From: Selaginella moellendorffii
Lineage: Eukaryota; Streptophyta; Lycopodiopsida; Selaginellales; Selaginellaceae
DNA: 64,000 nucleotides
Assembly: GCF_000143415.4 (NCBI RefSeq)
Contig: NW_003314279.1
Location: forward strand, 1,306,970 to 1,370,969
Reading direction: 5' to 3'
The notes under the pieces were generated by a model. It ran no database searches. It worked only from the letters and a program-made list of their open reading frames with translations, and was not told where the DNA came from. A program made the position numbers and the translations under genes. Numbering within the stretch: the stretch's first letter is position 1; each line of letters begins with the position of its first letter. This document shows positions 44,264 to 55,196 of the stretch, piece after piece.

Positions 44264-46044
44264 CCCTCCATATGCCATGTGTCATATGCCACGTGTCCAA
44301 AGGATAGTGGTGTGGAACCCGAGTTTTAAGCCCTTAGGCCATTGAATGAAGGAACAGAGCCAAACTCTTAGTATAGAGCCAAAGAGTAATTGCATTGGAG
44401 CAGGGAATGACTCCCGAGTGTACAGCCTAAAAGGGACAGGAGCATGGAGCAATTTGGAACAATCCTAGAGTATCTAACATCTTAATGCTAGGATCAACAC
44501 GCAAAAAGAAGTTAAATGGAGTCTAATGTTATTTCAGCATACCAGTAGCCTAAAGCGAGGACATGGGTACTCCACCAACTAGCATGGTATGGAGCTTAAG
44601 CTTAAACCCAAGTTAGATGCAAAACAAGAACAAGCATGCAACCATGAGCTAGACTATACCTTAGGTTAGTTAGCCATGCCCAACTTACCCACTATCCCTA
44701 CTATACATTTGAACTTCCCCACCACCCCCCCTTTTGAGGAACACACACTTTGGGCTTTCACCCCAAGCCTCCTTTAGTACTAGGAGTTAGTCTCTAGGAT
44801 AAGCTCTAAACTTACTAAATATAAAATATCCTTAGATTGCGAATTTGGACATGGGACGAATACTATTGTGTTCATCTCCACATTCCGTAAATATGCCAAA
44901 TAAATAAATCTAGACACTTTCCATAAATAGCATTTAGGACTGAAATGAGACTAAAATAAAGGGCATGATAGCAAGAGTGTTTAGCAGACACGGTAAACTA
45001 TCATGTAGCAATATTAAGAGACTAGTCTCAATATATGAGGGTTTTTGTCAAGCTAGTGCAAGATAGAGTATTGTAGCGCACCTTATCTCTCTCCCCTTAA
45101 GCCAACTGGAAAAGGGGCAATTGCTTGATGAGAGAGCCCTTAGTGGCTATTTTATCCCCATTTATCTCCCAAGGTTCCAAGGATCCACGGTGATAGTATA
45201 TCCAAATCTCATCCCATGATCACATGCGCTACACTCACCCCCCCTTCAGAGATGTCAATGTCCTCATTGACTATTGACTAACAACCCCTACTGAGCCAAG
45301 GGGAACCAGCACCTCCATTTCCGCACTCAATCTACCAATCCTTCCATTGTGTAGACCAGCTATTCCATGTGAGGCAACTAGTCATCCACTCGTACCGCAG
45401 TCCCACGGTGGATACCTTCGTCCGTGGATACTCCACACAAGAGGAAGGACGTACGCATGGATGCCCAATACGTACGATTTCAAATTTAGGGGTAGGAATA
45501 TACCTTGCTCAAGGGTATATTATATTTTTAAGTAGCCACTAATCAATGGGAATCGAACCCGTGCCATTTGCTCCGATACCAACTGTAACGCACCTTATCT
45601 CTCTCCCCTTAAGCCAACTGGAAAAGGGGCAATTGCTTGATGAGAGAGCCCTTAGTGGCTATTTTATCCCCATTTATCTCCCAAGGTTCCAAGGATCCAC
45701 GGTGACAGTATATCCAAATCTCATCCCATGATCACATGCGCTACAAGTATAAAAAGCTAGGCAACATATACTTGGCTAAATAGACATTTAGGAATTCCGT
45801 CCTTATGCTTGTTTTGCCAAGTACAGATGCAAAGTCTAGTTTACTAACACTTGAACAAAAGGGGTTAATAAAGGATCCAGCAATATCAACTTTTTGCTAT
45901 CATAGCAATAAGGAAAGAATATCCAAAAGAACAGCCGATAGATAACTTTCGATACCCGAAGTCACATTTGCGGCAGTTTTGTTCCACTGTCCTTTAGACA
46001 CGTGGCATGTGGCACATGGCATATGACACATGGTATATGGAGGG
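44264..46044. mobile_element. Segment bounded by about 55-bp inverted repeats, with nested TRIM
   Basis: The left end (44264-44317) and the right end (45982-46044) are inverted copies, with CCCTCCATATGCCATGTGTC on the left matched by the reverse of the right apart from a 9-nt insertion and a few changes. The interior contains family A repeat sequence (44640-45071, 45746-45996) and the TRIM at 45072-45745. Removing the TRIM leaves about 1.1 kb. It could be a non-autonomous TIR element or a foldback structure; no convincing target duplication was found. Confidence 0.5.
45072..45745 (-). mobile_element. Complete TRIM (terminal-repeat retrotransposon in miniature)
   Basis: Two 162-bp LTRs (45072-45233 and 45584-45745) differ at only two positions. 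They start TGTA(G/A)CGCACC and end GCGCTACA. The element is flanked by a perfect 5-bp target duplication, AGTAT (45067-45071 and 45746-45750). On the minus strand, the base after the 5' LTR is followed by TTGGTATCGGAGC (45582-45570), complementary to the 3' end of initiator tRNA-Met, the usual copia-type primer site. Before the 3' LTR comes the polypurine tract CTGAAGGGGGGGTGAG (45249-45234). The 350-bp interior has no meaningful ORF, so the element must borrow proteins from an autonomous relative. It is inserted in a family A repeat. Confidence 0.9.
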
Positions 46045-46305
46045 TTTAGGTTCCGCTTTGTGGTTATCCTATGGTAAATCACTATAGAATGAAGGGTGAA
46101 AATCACATATGCTACAATCCCAAAGTTGTTCGCAAATTGGCCCCTTTCTATCCATCACATTGCTAACATGTTCACTTATGAAGTAAGATGGAAAGTTATG
46201 CCCTTTTGTTATGCTACTTTTTGAGGATAGGCCCACTTTTGGGACTTTTCAATGCCAAGACAAGTGGTGATATACTTGACCACCAATAAAAGCTCCAATA
46301 CCAAA

Positions 46306-47250
46306 TTGTAAGTGACTAATTTTTTCATTCTACTTTAGTTATTTAACCACAACTTCAACTACATGGAGGAGTTTCACTCTCAATTTCCATAAGTTCTATT
46401 TTGGATTTAGGGACTTGCTAGCCCCGAAAATGGCCTCTATGCCACTCAACCTTTATGCTTAGTCTACGTGCTCCATGTGTCCGATCCCATGACTAACACC
46501 TAAAGGTACCATCGACATATCACCCCATTACACTAAGGCCATACCCATTCACCTTTGTTACACCAATGGTTTAACACCATCTGCATCATAGTCTTATCTC
46601 TTAAAGATTAGGTCATCCGTCCATGAGTGATCATCCTAGATCCACTCCTTAGCATCCTTAGGATGCCTATAAATATGGGGAACAACCTTCCCCAATATCT
46701 TTTTTTCAATCTCCACCAAATCTTTTTCTATCCACAACTGTATTCACCAATATTGCCACTAAGTTAAAGCCTACAAGCTCAACCACTATGTCCCAATGTC
46801 TTCTAGGACTTCCTTGCTATATAACTGCATCCTTGGTCACCATACAAGTGGACTACTCCTCTTCCTTTCCATAGTTTAGGACTTTGGGATGATATTTTGA
46901 AACACTACGACTCTATACGAGTTTCATAGGTACTCTTCCCACAATTTACCTTTGGGTGCCTTAACCAGGTGGCTAGAGAAAAGTTTCGATGAGTCACACT
47001 AGATATCCAAGTAGGTAGTGCTACCCACACTTGGATTGGGAGTATCGACCATTTAATCTCCCAAGGGAGCTAGAGCTAGCTCTTGAACATTTCACTAAAC
47101 TACTATCCGTATTCACTTTATCCTTGGATTCCTAATGGTTATATTATCACCCAACACGTGGGTATAGCCTTCCTGGGCCACACTGGCCTTTCCTAGACAA
47201 ATTTCACTGAAGTCCAACCCCCACACTCTCCTTGCTATACTTTTGGAACC
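46306..47250 (+). repeat. LTR-like repeat family B, copy 2
   Basis: Direct copy of 43288-44245, starting TGTAAGTGACTAATTTTTTC. Immediately to its left, 46290-46305 reads GCTCCAATACCAAAT, whose complement (TTTGGTATTGGAGC) is a degraded tRNA-Met primer-binding site. This supports copy 2 being the 5' LTR of a minus-strand element. Confidence 0.65.
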
Positions 47251-47274
47251 CCCTATAGCCCCTATAGTTGTCCA

Positions 47275-47930
47275 CACTGGTGGTCCAACACCATCTACAT
47301 CACAGTCCTGTCTCTCAAAGACTGGACCATCCGTCTATGAGTGATCATTTTAGATCCACTCCTTAATATCCTTAAAATGCTCACAAACATAAAGAACAAC
47401 CTTCCCCAATATCCTCTTTTTAGTCCCTATTAAGCCCCTTTCCATCCATGGCTACATTCGCCAATATTGCCACTGGGTCAAGACCCACAAGCCCAACCAC
47501 TATGTCTCAATGACTTCTAGGAGTTCTTTGCTATATAACCACATCCTTGGTCACCACACAAGTGGATTGCTTTTCTTCTTTTCCACCATCTACCTTTGGG
47601 TGCCTTAGTTAGGTGGCTAAAACAAAGTTTTGATAAACCACATTATGTATCTAAGTAGATAGTGCTACCCACATTTTGATTGGGAGCATCAACCATTCAA
47701 TCTCCCAAGGGAGTTAAAGCCTGTTCTTGAACACTTCACCAAGTTGCCCCATTTGTCTATCCGTATTCATTCTAGCTTTGAACTTCCTAGTGGTTAAATC
47801 ATCATTCAACACGTGGGTATAACTTTTTTGGGCTATATTGACCTTTTCTGGCCAAACTAATTCCACTAGAGTCTAACCCTTACACTCTCCCTACCATACT
47901 TTTGGAACCCCATGTAGCCCCCTCCCCGAG
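47275..47930 (+). repeat. LTR-like repeat family B, copy 3 (5'-truncated)
   Basis: Matches the right two thirds of copies 1 and 2, including CTTCTAGGAGTTCTTTGCTA and the terminal CATACTTTTGGAACCCC. It abuts the right inverted arm. Confidence 0.65.
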
Positions 47931-49010
47931 GGACGATCACTTTGGGCTTTCACCCAATAACTTATATTAGTATTCGGACTCAGACTTGAACTTGGACTTG
48001 GCCTCAAACTTAGTCTCGGTCTCAGACTTGAACTCAATCTCAGTCTCGGTCTTGGTACCATCTCAGACTCCATCTTGGACTCCATCTCAGGTCCATCTTG
48101 GACTCTATCTCAGACTCCATTTCGACACTTCCATGTGTCATATGTTGATCCTCTTGTGTCCCTTTTTTAGAAACTCACTTATTGCTTTATGCTCATTCCT
48201 TGAGCACTTCATTGAAAGTTCCACTCCTGCTCTCAACTTTTCAAGTCGGAGGTTTTTGTAGTGCACCCTATCTCTTTCCCCTTAAGTCAACTGGAAAAGG
48301 GGCAATTACTTGTTAAGAAAGCCCTTAGTGGCTATTTTATCCCCATTTATCCCTTAAGGTTCCAAGGATCCACGGTGACAGTATATTTTAATCTCATCCC
48401 ATGATCACATATGCTACACTCACCCCCCCCCCCCCCTTGCCCTTTAGAGATGTCAATGTCTTCCATTTCCGCACTAAATTTACTAATCCTTCCATTGTGT
48501 AGACCAGCTATTCCATGTGAGGCAACTAGTCATCCACCCGTACCGCAGTCCTAAGGTGGATACCTTTGTCCGTGGATACTCCACACAAGAGGAAGGATGT
48601 ACATATGGATGCTTAATACGCAGTCCCACGGTAGATACTTTTATCCGTGGATACTCCACACAAGAGGAAAGACGTACGCATGGATGCTTAATACGTACGA
48701 TTTCAAATTTAGGGGTAGGAATATATTTTACTTAAGAGTATATTATATTTTTAAGTAGCCACTAATCAATGGGAATCGAACTCGTGCCATTTGCTCAACA
48801 CACCCTATCTCTCTTCCCTTAAGCTAACTGGAAAAAAGGGTAATTGCTTGATGAGAAAGCCCTTAGTGGCTATTTTATTCCCATTTATCCCCCAAGGTTC
48901 CAAGGATCCATGATGACAATATATCTAAACCTCATCCTATGATCACATGTGCTACAGTTTTAGTCCAAACGTGTTACTTTTGTTTGGCTTCCACTTTGTC
49001 CACTATTGTG
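47930..49010 (-). repeat. Right inverted arm, split by a TRIM insertion
   Basis: Reverse-complement counterpart of 42640-43190. The pyrimidine-rich tract (47965-48130) is the inverse of the GA-rich tract. Similarity continues through 48256, is interrupted by the TRIM at 48257-48956, and resumes at 48962 (AGTCCAAACGTGTTAC is the inverse of GTAACACG...GGACT, matched at 42670-42690). Confidence 0.6.
48257..48956 (-). mobile_element. Second TRIM copy, primer site deleted
   Basis: The same family as 45072-45745. The left LTR is 48257-48418 (162 bp, TGTAGTGCACC to TGCTACA) and the right LTR about 48797-48956. A perfect 5-bp target duplication GTTTT flanks it (48252-48256 and 48957-48961). About 13 nt are missing at the inner edge of the right LTR, removing the primer-binding site and the LTR's first bases. 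The interior also has a tandem duplication of about 72 bp (near 48536-48690). A C-run at 48424-48436 is the polypurine tract in reverse. It is older or more damaged than the first copy. Confidence 0.88.
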
Positions 49011-49129
49011 TGGCACCTTTCGGCTTCACTTTTGGGGCTCTGGGATTTGTGTCTCATAAAAAGTTATACCTATTTGATAGGTGATGATATAACCATTGAG
49101 AAGTCCAAAGCTAAAGTGAACATGGACAA

Positions 49130-49885
49130 ATAAGTAGGGTAATTTAGTGAAGTGTTTAAGAGCTGACTTTAGCTCCCTTAGGAGATCGGATGGTAAATAC
49201 TCCTAATCCAAGTATGGGTGGCACTACTTACTTGGATATCTAGCATGGTTCATTGGAACATCATTCTAGCCACATGGCTAGGGCACCTTAAGACGGAAGG
49301 TGAGGAGTGTATTCACAAAGCTTGCATAAAGCCATAGTGTTTTGAAATGTCATCCCAAAGTTCTAGATTATGGAAAGGAAGAAGAACAATCCTCTTATAT
49401 AGTGACCAAGAATATGGTCATATGGTGTAGTGGTTGGGTCTTCAAGCCTTGATCCAATGGCAATGTTGGTAAATATGGTCATAGATGGAGAGGGATTTGG
49501 TATGGACTAAAGAAAGGATATTGGAAAAAGTTATTCCTCATGTCCTTAAGCATCCTAAAGATGCTAAAGTGTGGTCTTGGGAAGACTATTTATAAATAGA
49601 TGGCCTAATCTTTGAAAGATAGAATTATGGCACTAGACTACTAATGAAGCAAAGGTGAATAGACATAATCTTAGCATAATGGGTAAATATATCAATAGTA
49701 CCTTTTGTGTGTTTGTTGTGGGATTGGCTATATAGAACACTTGGACCAAGTGCAAAGCTAAAGTGGCATAGAAGCCATTCATGAGGCTGGCAAGTCCCTA
49801 AATTAGGAATAGAATTTAAGTAAGACTCCTCCAAGTGGTAAAAAATGTGGTAAAGTAAAATAGAAAACTTAGTTGTTTACAATAA
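49130..49885 (-). repeat. LTR-like repeat family B, copy 4 (inverted)
   Basis: Reverse-complement copy of the unit at 43288-44245; on the minus strand it starts TGTAAACAACTAAGTTTTC at about 49885. It interrupts a gypsy RT sequence that continues to its right. Confidence 0.6.
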
Positions 49886-50040
49886 TCTCTACATATTCTA
49901 TCCATCATTGTATTGAACATAGCCAAAGTATTACATAAACCAAATGGCATAATAAAGAATTCATAGAATTTGTAATAAGTATTATATATTGTCTTCTCTA
50001 CATCTTAATCTACATCCATATCTAATGATGCCCAGATTGT
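49880..50040 (-). pseudogene. Gypsy reverse-transcriptase fragment
   Basis: The minus strand reads FYEFFIMPFGLCNTLAMFNT then MMDRICRD, the gypsy RT block with the MPFGLxNAP signature. It is cut off by repeat copy 4 at its downstream side. It is distinct from the RT at 42.5 kb, which keeps its own equivalent of this block. Confidence 0.75.
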
Positions 50041-51643
50041 AAATTAAATTGTGTAAATTACTTAACCTTTCTTTATGCAAAGATGCCCAAGTCACAAGCT
50101 ACAATATAATGGCAAGGCTAAAGCACCATAGGAGCTATTTTCTGGTTGGCATTCCATTGTAAAATCTCAAATGAGCACTTAGGCACTGGACAAGAAATGG
50201 CTCTAGTCAACAGCTTGCTTGTGCATAAAAGTACTCAGGATTTGATAATGGGAGGATTTTAGGTAAAGTTGGATGGGACATGGATTTGGAGGAAGATACC
50301 CAAACCTTTGTAATCTAGCAGCCCCTATTCCATCCATTTCCACTTTGAGGAACTTTTCATTGTGGTATAATTTACTAAATGCAAACTAAAATCAAAACCC
50401 TCTTCTTATGTGATTCACTCCAGCCTTATATGGGAAGATCATATGGCAACTCCTCTTATTAAGATGCTAATCCTTAATTCTAGAATTTTTCCTCTCACCC
50501 TTTGTGGTCATTTGATGGCTCCTAGAAAGCTTTGGATTTCCCTTAGCTTCCTGACTGTCTAGTTTTTAATGTGGTTGTTGTTAATGATGGTGTTGTAGCA
50601 CCTCTTATAGGTCCATTGAAGGTTAACTGAAATCCTATTGCCATCTCCTCTTTATCTCACTTTTCCTCATTGATTTCTACCTAAGTGCACTACTTGGATT
50701 TCCTCGTCTTCTAGCCTTCCAAGAGTTGAGCTCCCTTCTGGCATTTAGGAGGATACTCCTTTCCAAAAATCTTGGTCTATAGACCTCTTTATCTATCACT
50801 GAACTTAGCCTTATTGGCTTATGTCACTACTGATATTCTGCCATGTGGCCAGGTGTGTGGTGAGTCCCTCCAAAAACACTGAAGCACAAGGTAAACAGAA
50901 ATTCCAGGCAGAGATCCAGGATTTTAAGTGCTTTATTTAATGATGATTTATTTCATATAATACCAATTTGAGGGGTGACAATTGGGCGACTCCCTCCACG
51001 TGGGAGGTTAGAATTCTGTGACCTACATTGCTGTCACTTGGATTGCCAAATATCAATTGCTAGGTGAAATTGTAAGTTCATATTTTTAGTTTCTCATAAG
51101 TATTGGAGGAAATTGCCTTCAAACTCGGTCTACAAACTCTGAAACTTAAGCAGAATCAATATGATGAAGTTATTGCAATCTTTTTTTGACGTGCCATTAG
51201 GAATTAGGAAGAAGAGCGGATGGTCTTGGTCTCCCTCCATTTGGGAGGTTAATGGGAGGATGTTCGATGTACTTTCAAATGTATCTGAAACAAAGAACTG
51301 GTGTTTGAAGACCAGCTGCAAAACCAGGGGGAGGGGGGGAAGTAGTTCAGTTGGTGTCCAAAGAGATCTTTTGCTTGCATGGAATCCCTCAATAACCTCA
51401 CTGTGAGAGTTAGTAACAGGAAATTTCTGGAAAAAAGAGTTGCAATTCTCTTGAACGAAAAAAAATGTCCCTCTCCTTTCTTCAAAGTGGCAGCCTTCTT
51501 CTTGGCAAAGACCGCTCTTCTTTCACATGATTATGCCTGTAATCACACGTGGGCGAAACTGAACATTTGTTTCTCTAATTTTTGTCCTACTATCCAGGCT
51601 TTACACTTGCATGCAACAATGCAGGTTTTCTTTGGATGAAGCT
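50041..51643. other. Intergenic, with one dispersed repeat
   Basis: Positions 50165-50335 are the inverted copy of 12570-12740. The rest has short open frames on both strands (51130-51640) without recognisable domains and appears to be the 3' flank of the phosphatase gene. Confidence 0.45.
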
Positions 51644-53521
51644 TCAAGATTCAAAGTACCTGTTTGTGAGCCAAGTCGAATCGCTTCTTACAGCCTCTCC
51701 GTCCTGGTTACGGTGCCAATAGTAGAACGCATGCGTCCTGTTTTTGATCTCGAGCATTGCGTGACCAAAACTCGCCTCGCGATATGCCGAGTAGTTTGGC
51801 TGCGGTTGCGTGAAGCTGGGAAAATGTCCGTATAAATCTCACAGGGCCGGAAAGAGAAAACTAAGAAAAAACCACCTACTTTCCAGCGAGCCCTTCTATG
51901 TTTCCTCCATCGCCGACTGTTATGTAGACAGGCGCAGACTCGTTGCGGGATGGAGAGCATTGGCCGTTGACAACGTTGTACTCGATATTAGAGACGCGGT
52001 GCTGTGGTCACAAAAGCATTAAGAAGAGAAAGCAAGAAAAGAGAGAACAAAACTTACACTCCGTTCGTATGCATGAACGTGCCCGGCAAACACAATGTCG
52101 ACTCTGTATTGCACGAACCATGCTTCGAATTGCACACGCATCGTTTCGCCCTCCATGTAGTGATGGGTGTTACTGTTGTACCACGGGGAATGCATCAAAA
52201 CAATCACCCACGGGGTTTTCTTCCTGTTTATATTCTGGAGGTCATTCTGCAGCCATGCCCACTGCGGGGTATATTTCCCTGCACGACCGTTGCTTATAAG
52301 AAACATTAGTTCAGCAAACCATTCGCAAACCATATGCGGAGTATGAAGACAGCACGATGATGTGCGCTGACGCCCTGTTGATCGAATACCAGAGCTGCGA
52401 TGTACTCTTTGATGAACGATGGGGTGTTTGATAGCGATGAAGATACGGCTTGAATGGTATCACCTCGCTCTGGAAGAAGTTAGCACCGCCGGAAACTTGT
52501 AAGCTATATAACCTGGTAGAGTCTAGAATGCGCACTAGCTTACGATTGCTGGACGGTAGTCTAGCTCGTGGTTTCCCGCCGTCCAGATCCAAGGTTGATA
52601 CGCGGTGCTCGGCTCCACCAATCGACCCCAAGTGTCCCAACGATTATTGTCGTCCAAGGGATAATGATCGGCGTATGAGAGGTCTCCGACGTAAAGAAGA
52701 GTCTGTCCGCTGCTGTTTAAGTAGTGCTGAAAGGTGTTGAGGGAGTCATACGTCTGTCCGAGATCTCCTGCAACAGAAGCAGTTGTCGGTTTCGAACGGA
52801 TATAATAGACACAAACCTATGACGCCAAATGTGTACGCAACGTCGGGGCCAGATTTCGGTGGAGTGACGAACCAGAATTCTCGAGCGCATTCTCCATCGC
52901 CGAGCCTGTAGTAATACTTCGTAGCATACTTTGGACAAGGAAGCAAGAACCAAAAACAAGGACACAACAGTGAGTCGGCCAGAAAACTGTAGATCATATC
53001 AAACACACCTCGAGATTAGTGAGCTTCACATGGTGGATGTAGCCAGATGTGTAGTTCGCGTACTTATACCTTGTGATGTTTCCAGTCGCCGTCCTTGAGT
53101 ACTTTGCGGTCTCGTTTCCAAAACTTACAGCCAACGATCCAGGTTGCGACGGAGTAACCCAGGAAACGATCGTGGAATCCGCAGTAACACTCCCTTGCGT
53201 TATGTGGACCTGGAACACAAAGTCCTAATCAAACCGAGGAGTTATCGCAAAGAAAACCTGTTCTGGCGCATTTCCACAGCCTGCTAGATTAGGAGGTCGC
53301 AGAAATTCGCTGCCGACGGGCAAATCCTCCGAGGCTTGGAGCCTCCGCCGGTAAGAGCTTGTGATTCCCGAAGAGCCGCATTGGAGCTGGAGCTGGAGGA
53401 TGATCGTGAGAAGCGGCAGCGGCAGCCCTGCAAAGCATGGCTCAAGAATCGCTGGCTGCAATGCCGCACTGATCGGCGCTAGAGAATGTGCCATACCTGA
53501 GGCGAGAGCATTGATCGCCAT
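51644..53521 (-). CDS. Purple acid phosphatase
   Basis: Multi-exon minus-strand gene. The start at 53521 is preferred: splicing a 66-nt intron joins MAINALAS to [20 protein letters not shown] as a signal peptide. An unspliced longer start at 53608 is possible. An N-terminal fibronectin-like domain carries [20 protein letters not shown] and [20 protein letters not shown]. The catalytic domain has all five metal-binding blocks: [38 protein letters not shown] and [10 protein letters not shown]. The last exon runs through [20 protein letters not shown] to stop at 51644. PAPs use a di-metal centre to release phosphate from organic esters, usually secreted or vacuolar and induced by phosphate starvation. 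Its length and motif set are normal for plant PAPs. Confidence 0.92.
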
Positions 53522-53639
53522 CCACGCTCGCGGGCCTTCGCAGCGCGCCTGCGATGGAACTTTATATGAGTCAACAGGCGGCACATATTCGCATCTATTC
53601 GTTTGCATGTCGTGCTAATATAAAATACTCATCTACGCG

Positions 53640-54850
53640 CAAAGGTCGGCTCCGTACGAGGACTGTCATGGACCTTCCCGTACGGCCATCGATACCTTGG
53701 ACTCCAACAAGCTCATCGAGACTTATGGAAAGAATGGAAGAATCGCCTTGCCTGCATCACAAGAGGTGGCCTGTTGGCTCCAACTCCGTCTGCCCAGTTG
53801 ATCTCGTTGTTTCATAAACGCTGGATACAGTGCCCTTGGCAATCCTTCCTCCATAGCCCAGCCATGCACGCCGCACGTAGCCTCCCCGCTGCTTGTCTCG
53901 CCAACTTTCACCTGGTGAGCAGCCTTTAGACACTCCACCACCTTGCCCCGGAGATTTTCCGCATCGCTGTGGCAGTAAAGAAGCTGCCAGCATTCCTCAG
54001 CATCCCATTACCACCGCTAGCCAGCCACGCGGCACCTCTCGAGGTTCACCATATATCGGGGGTGCGTCGACCCACGCTTTGTGGACTGCATACCCGTACA
54101 GCTGAACACTGCAGTCTTCGCATTGCTTGACAAGATAGACTCGCTTATCTGGATGCATTTGTTCCACTGTCGTCCCAGAATTCATAAAGCGCCAGATTGT
54201 TGGTAATACTCCCGCAGCCCGAGAGCCGCCTGCTTCACCGCCGCACAAACAACCGCACCGTGCACCCTGATCATGACTATGAATCGCTGCGGGAAGGAGC
54301 AAGCCAGAGGCTGGTGGCCTCAGCAGCACCAACCTGAAGCAGCTGTCCAACACGCTCGAGGATGAGTACCGGGAAGCATGTATCAGGCTCTCCTCCCGGC
54401 AAGTGCTATAGTAGAGCTTGTAATTGAGTAATGCGTGTGACTGGGGCTCCGTCTTCGCCAGTGACATGCCCCGCTCCAGTTTTGTGAGTACCAGAAGAGC
54501 CTCGCTCTTCCCGAATACCCAAGTCTATGCTTGTTCTCTTCCCTGTGCACGACTCATCTTCCAAATGCAGCCCAAGGTACTCCTTCCACTGCCTCCGCAG
54601 CGCACTAGTCATTTCGAACTCGTCATCATCAAAACGCGGATGCAGCGACCGTGCTTACACTGTCCAGAAAGGTTCCAAACACGGGATGTACAAGCTGCGG
54701 AGGCGCAGCCAATGCGGGCCGGAAGTTGAGAACCTCGGCATTGTTTCCTGACTGCTCCTCCTTGACGAGGCCATAATCCTGTTTTGAAGGCCGCCCCACT
54801 TTGCCGAATTGCGGATCACGTAACACATCTGAACAGAAAAGAGGGCATGG
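53640..54850 (-). pseudogene. Broken kinase-like (crinkler-associated type) sequence
   Basis: Minus-strand protein-like segments in shifting frames: LRDPQFGKVGRPSKQDYGLV (near 54800), LNFRPALAAPPQLVHPVFGT (near 54700), ALRRQWKEYLGLHLEDESC (near 54580), LAKTEPQSHALLNYKLYYST (near 54440), PPIYGEPREVPRGWLAVVMG (near 54040), then VHG and DWAMEEGLPRALYPAF-like text (near 53860-53800). The order 'APPxYG...VPxGWxxVVM...VHGD...DW...ARYPxF' resembles the atypical kinase domain seen in crinkler-type and fungal FunK1-type proteins. The frame changes several times and no single splice model fixes it, so it is scored as a pseudogene. Family assignment is tentative and from memory of patterns. Confidence 0.45.
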
Positions 54851-55196
54851 CTCAGGAGGAGTAAGTAACCTAGATGTACAAACCTGGGGGGAGCGCGTAA
54901 CTGTAATCGCCCTCAGGGAGTGCTCGTATAGATAATTCCATTCACGTCGACCAGGCGCGGATCTTTCCTTTGGCCAAACCTTGCTTCGACTCGATCGAAC
55001 ATTTCCATGGCCGAACCGTGGAGAACATCGTCACCATTCTAGTAAAAAGGGCTTTCGTTTTAGAATTTTAAAATACCTTTGTTCACGGAGAATCCGCAGC
55101 AGCCCGGATGATATGCGAGCCAAAGTTCAGCAGCTATGGTCTTTGCTCCCTACAAAGAATCTGATCGTTGTTTCCGGTGTTCGGTGTTTCGGAGTT

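Noticed and set aside
45347..45731. Two open frames inside the TRIM
   Set aside because: They cross primer site, LTR and interior, and are disrupted in the second copy; the element is non-coding.
48536..48690. Repeated unit considered as a CRISPR-like array
   Set aside because: Only two copies of about 72 bp, directly adjacent, with no spacers, in a plant retroelement.
53225..53608. 127-codon ORF as an unspliced first exon of the phosphatase
   Set aside because: Removing a 66-nt GT-AG intron gives a clean signal peptide starting at 53521, while the long version has an unusual Cys/Pro-rich leader. Kept as an alternative only.
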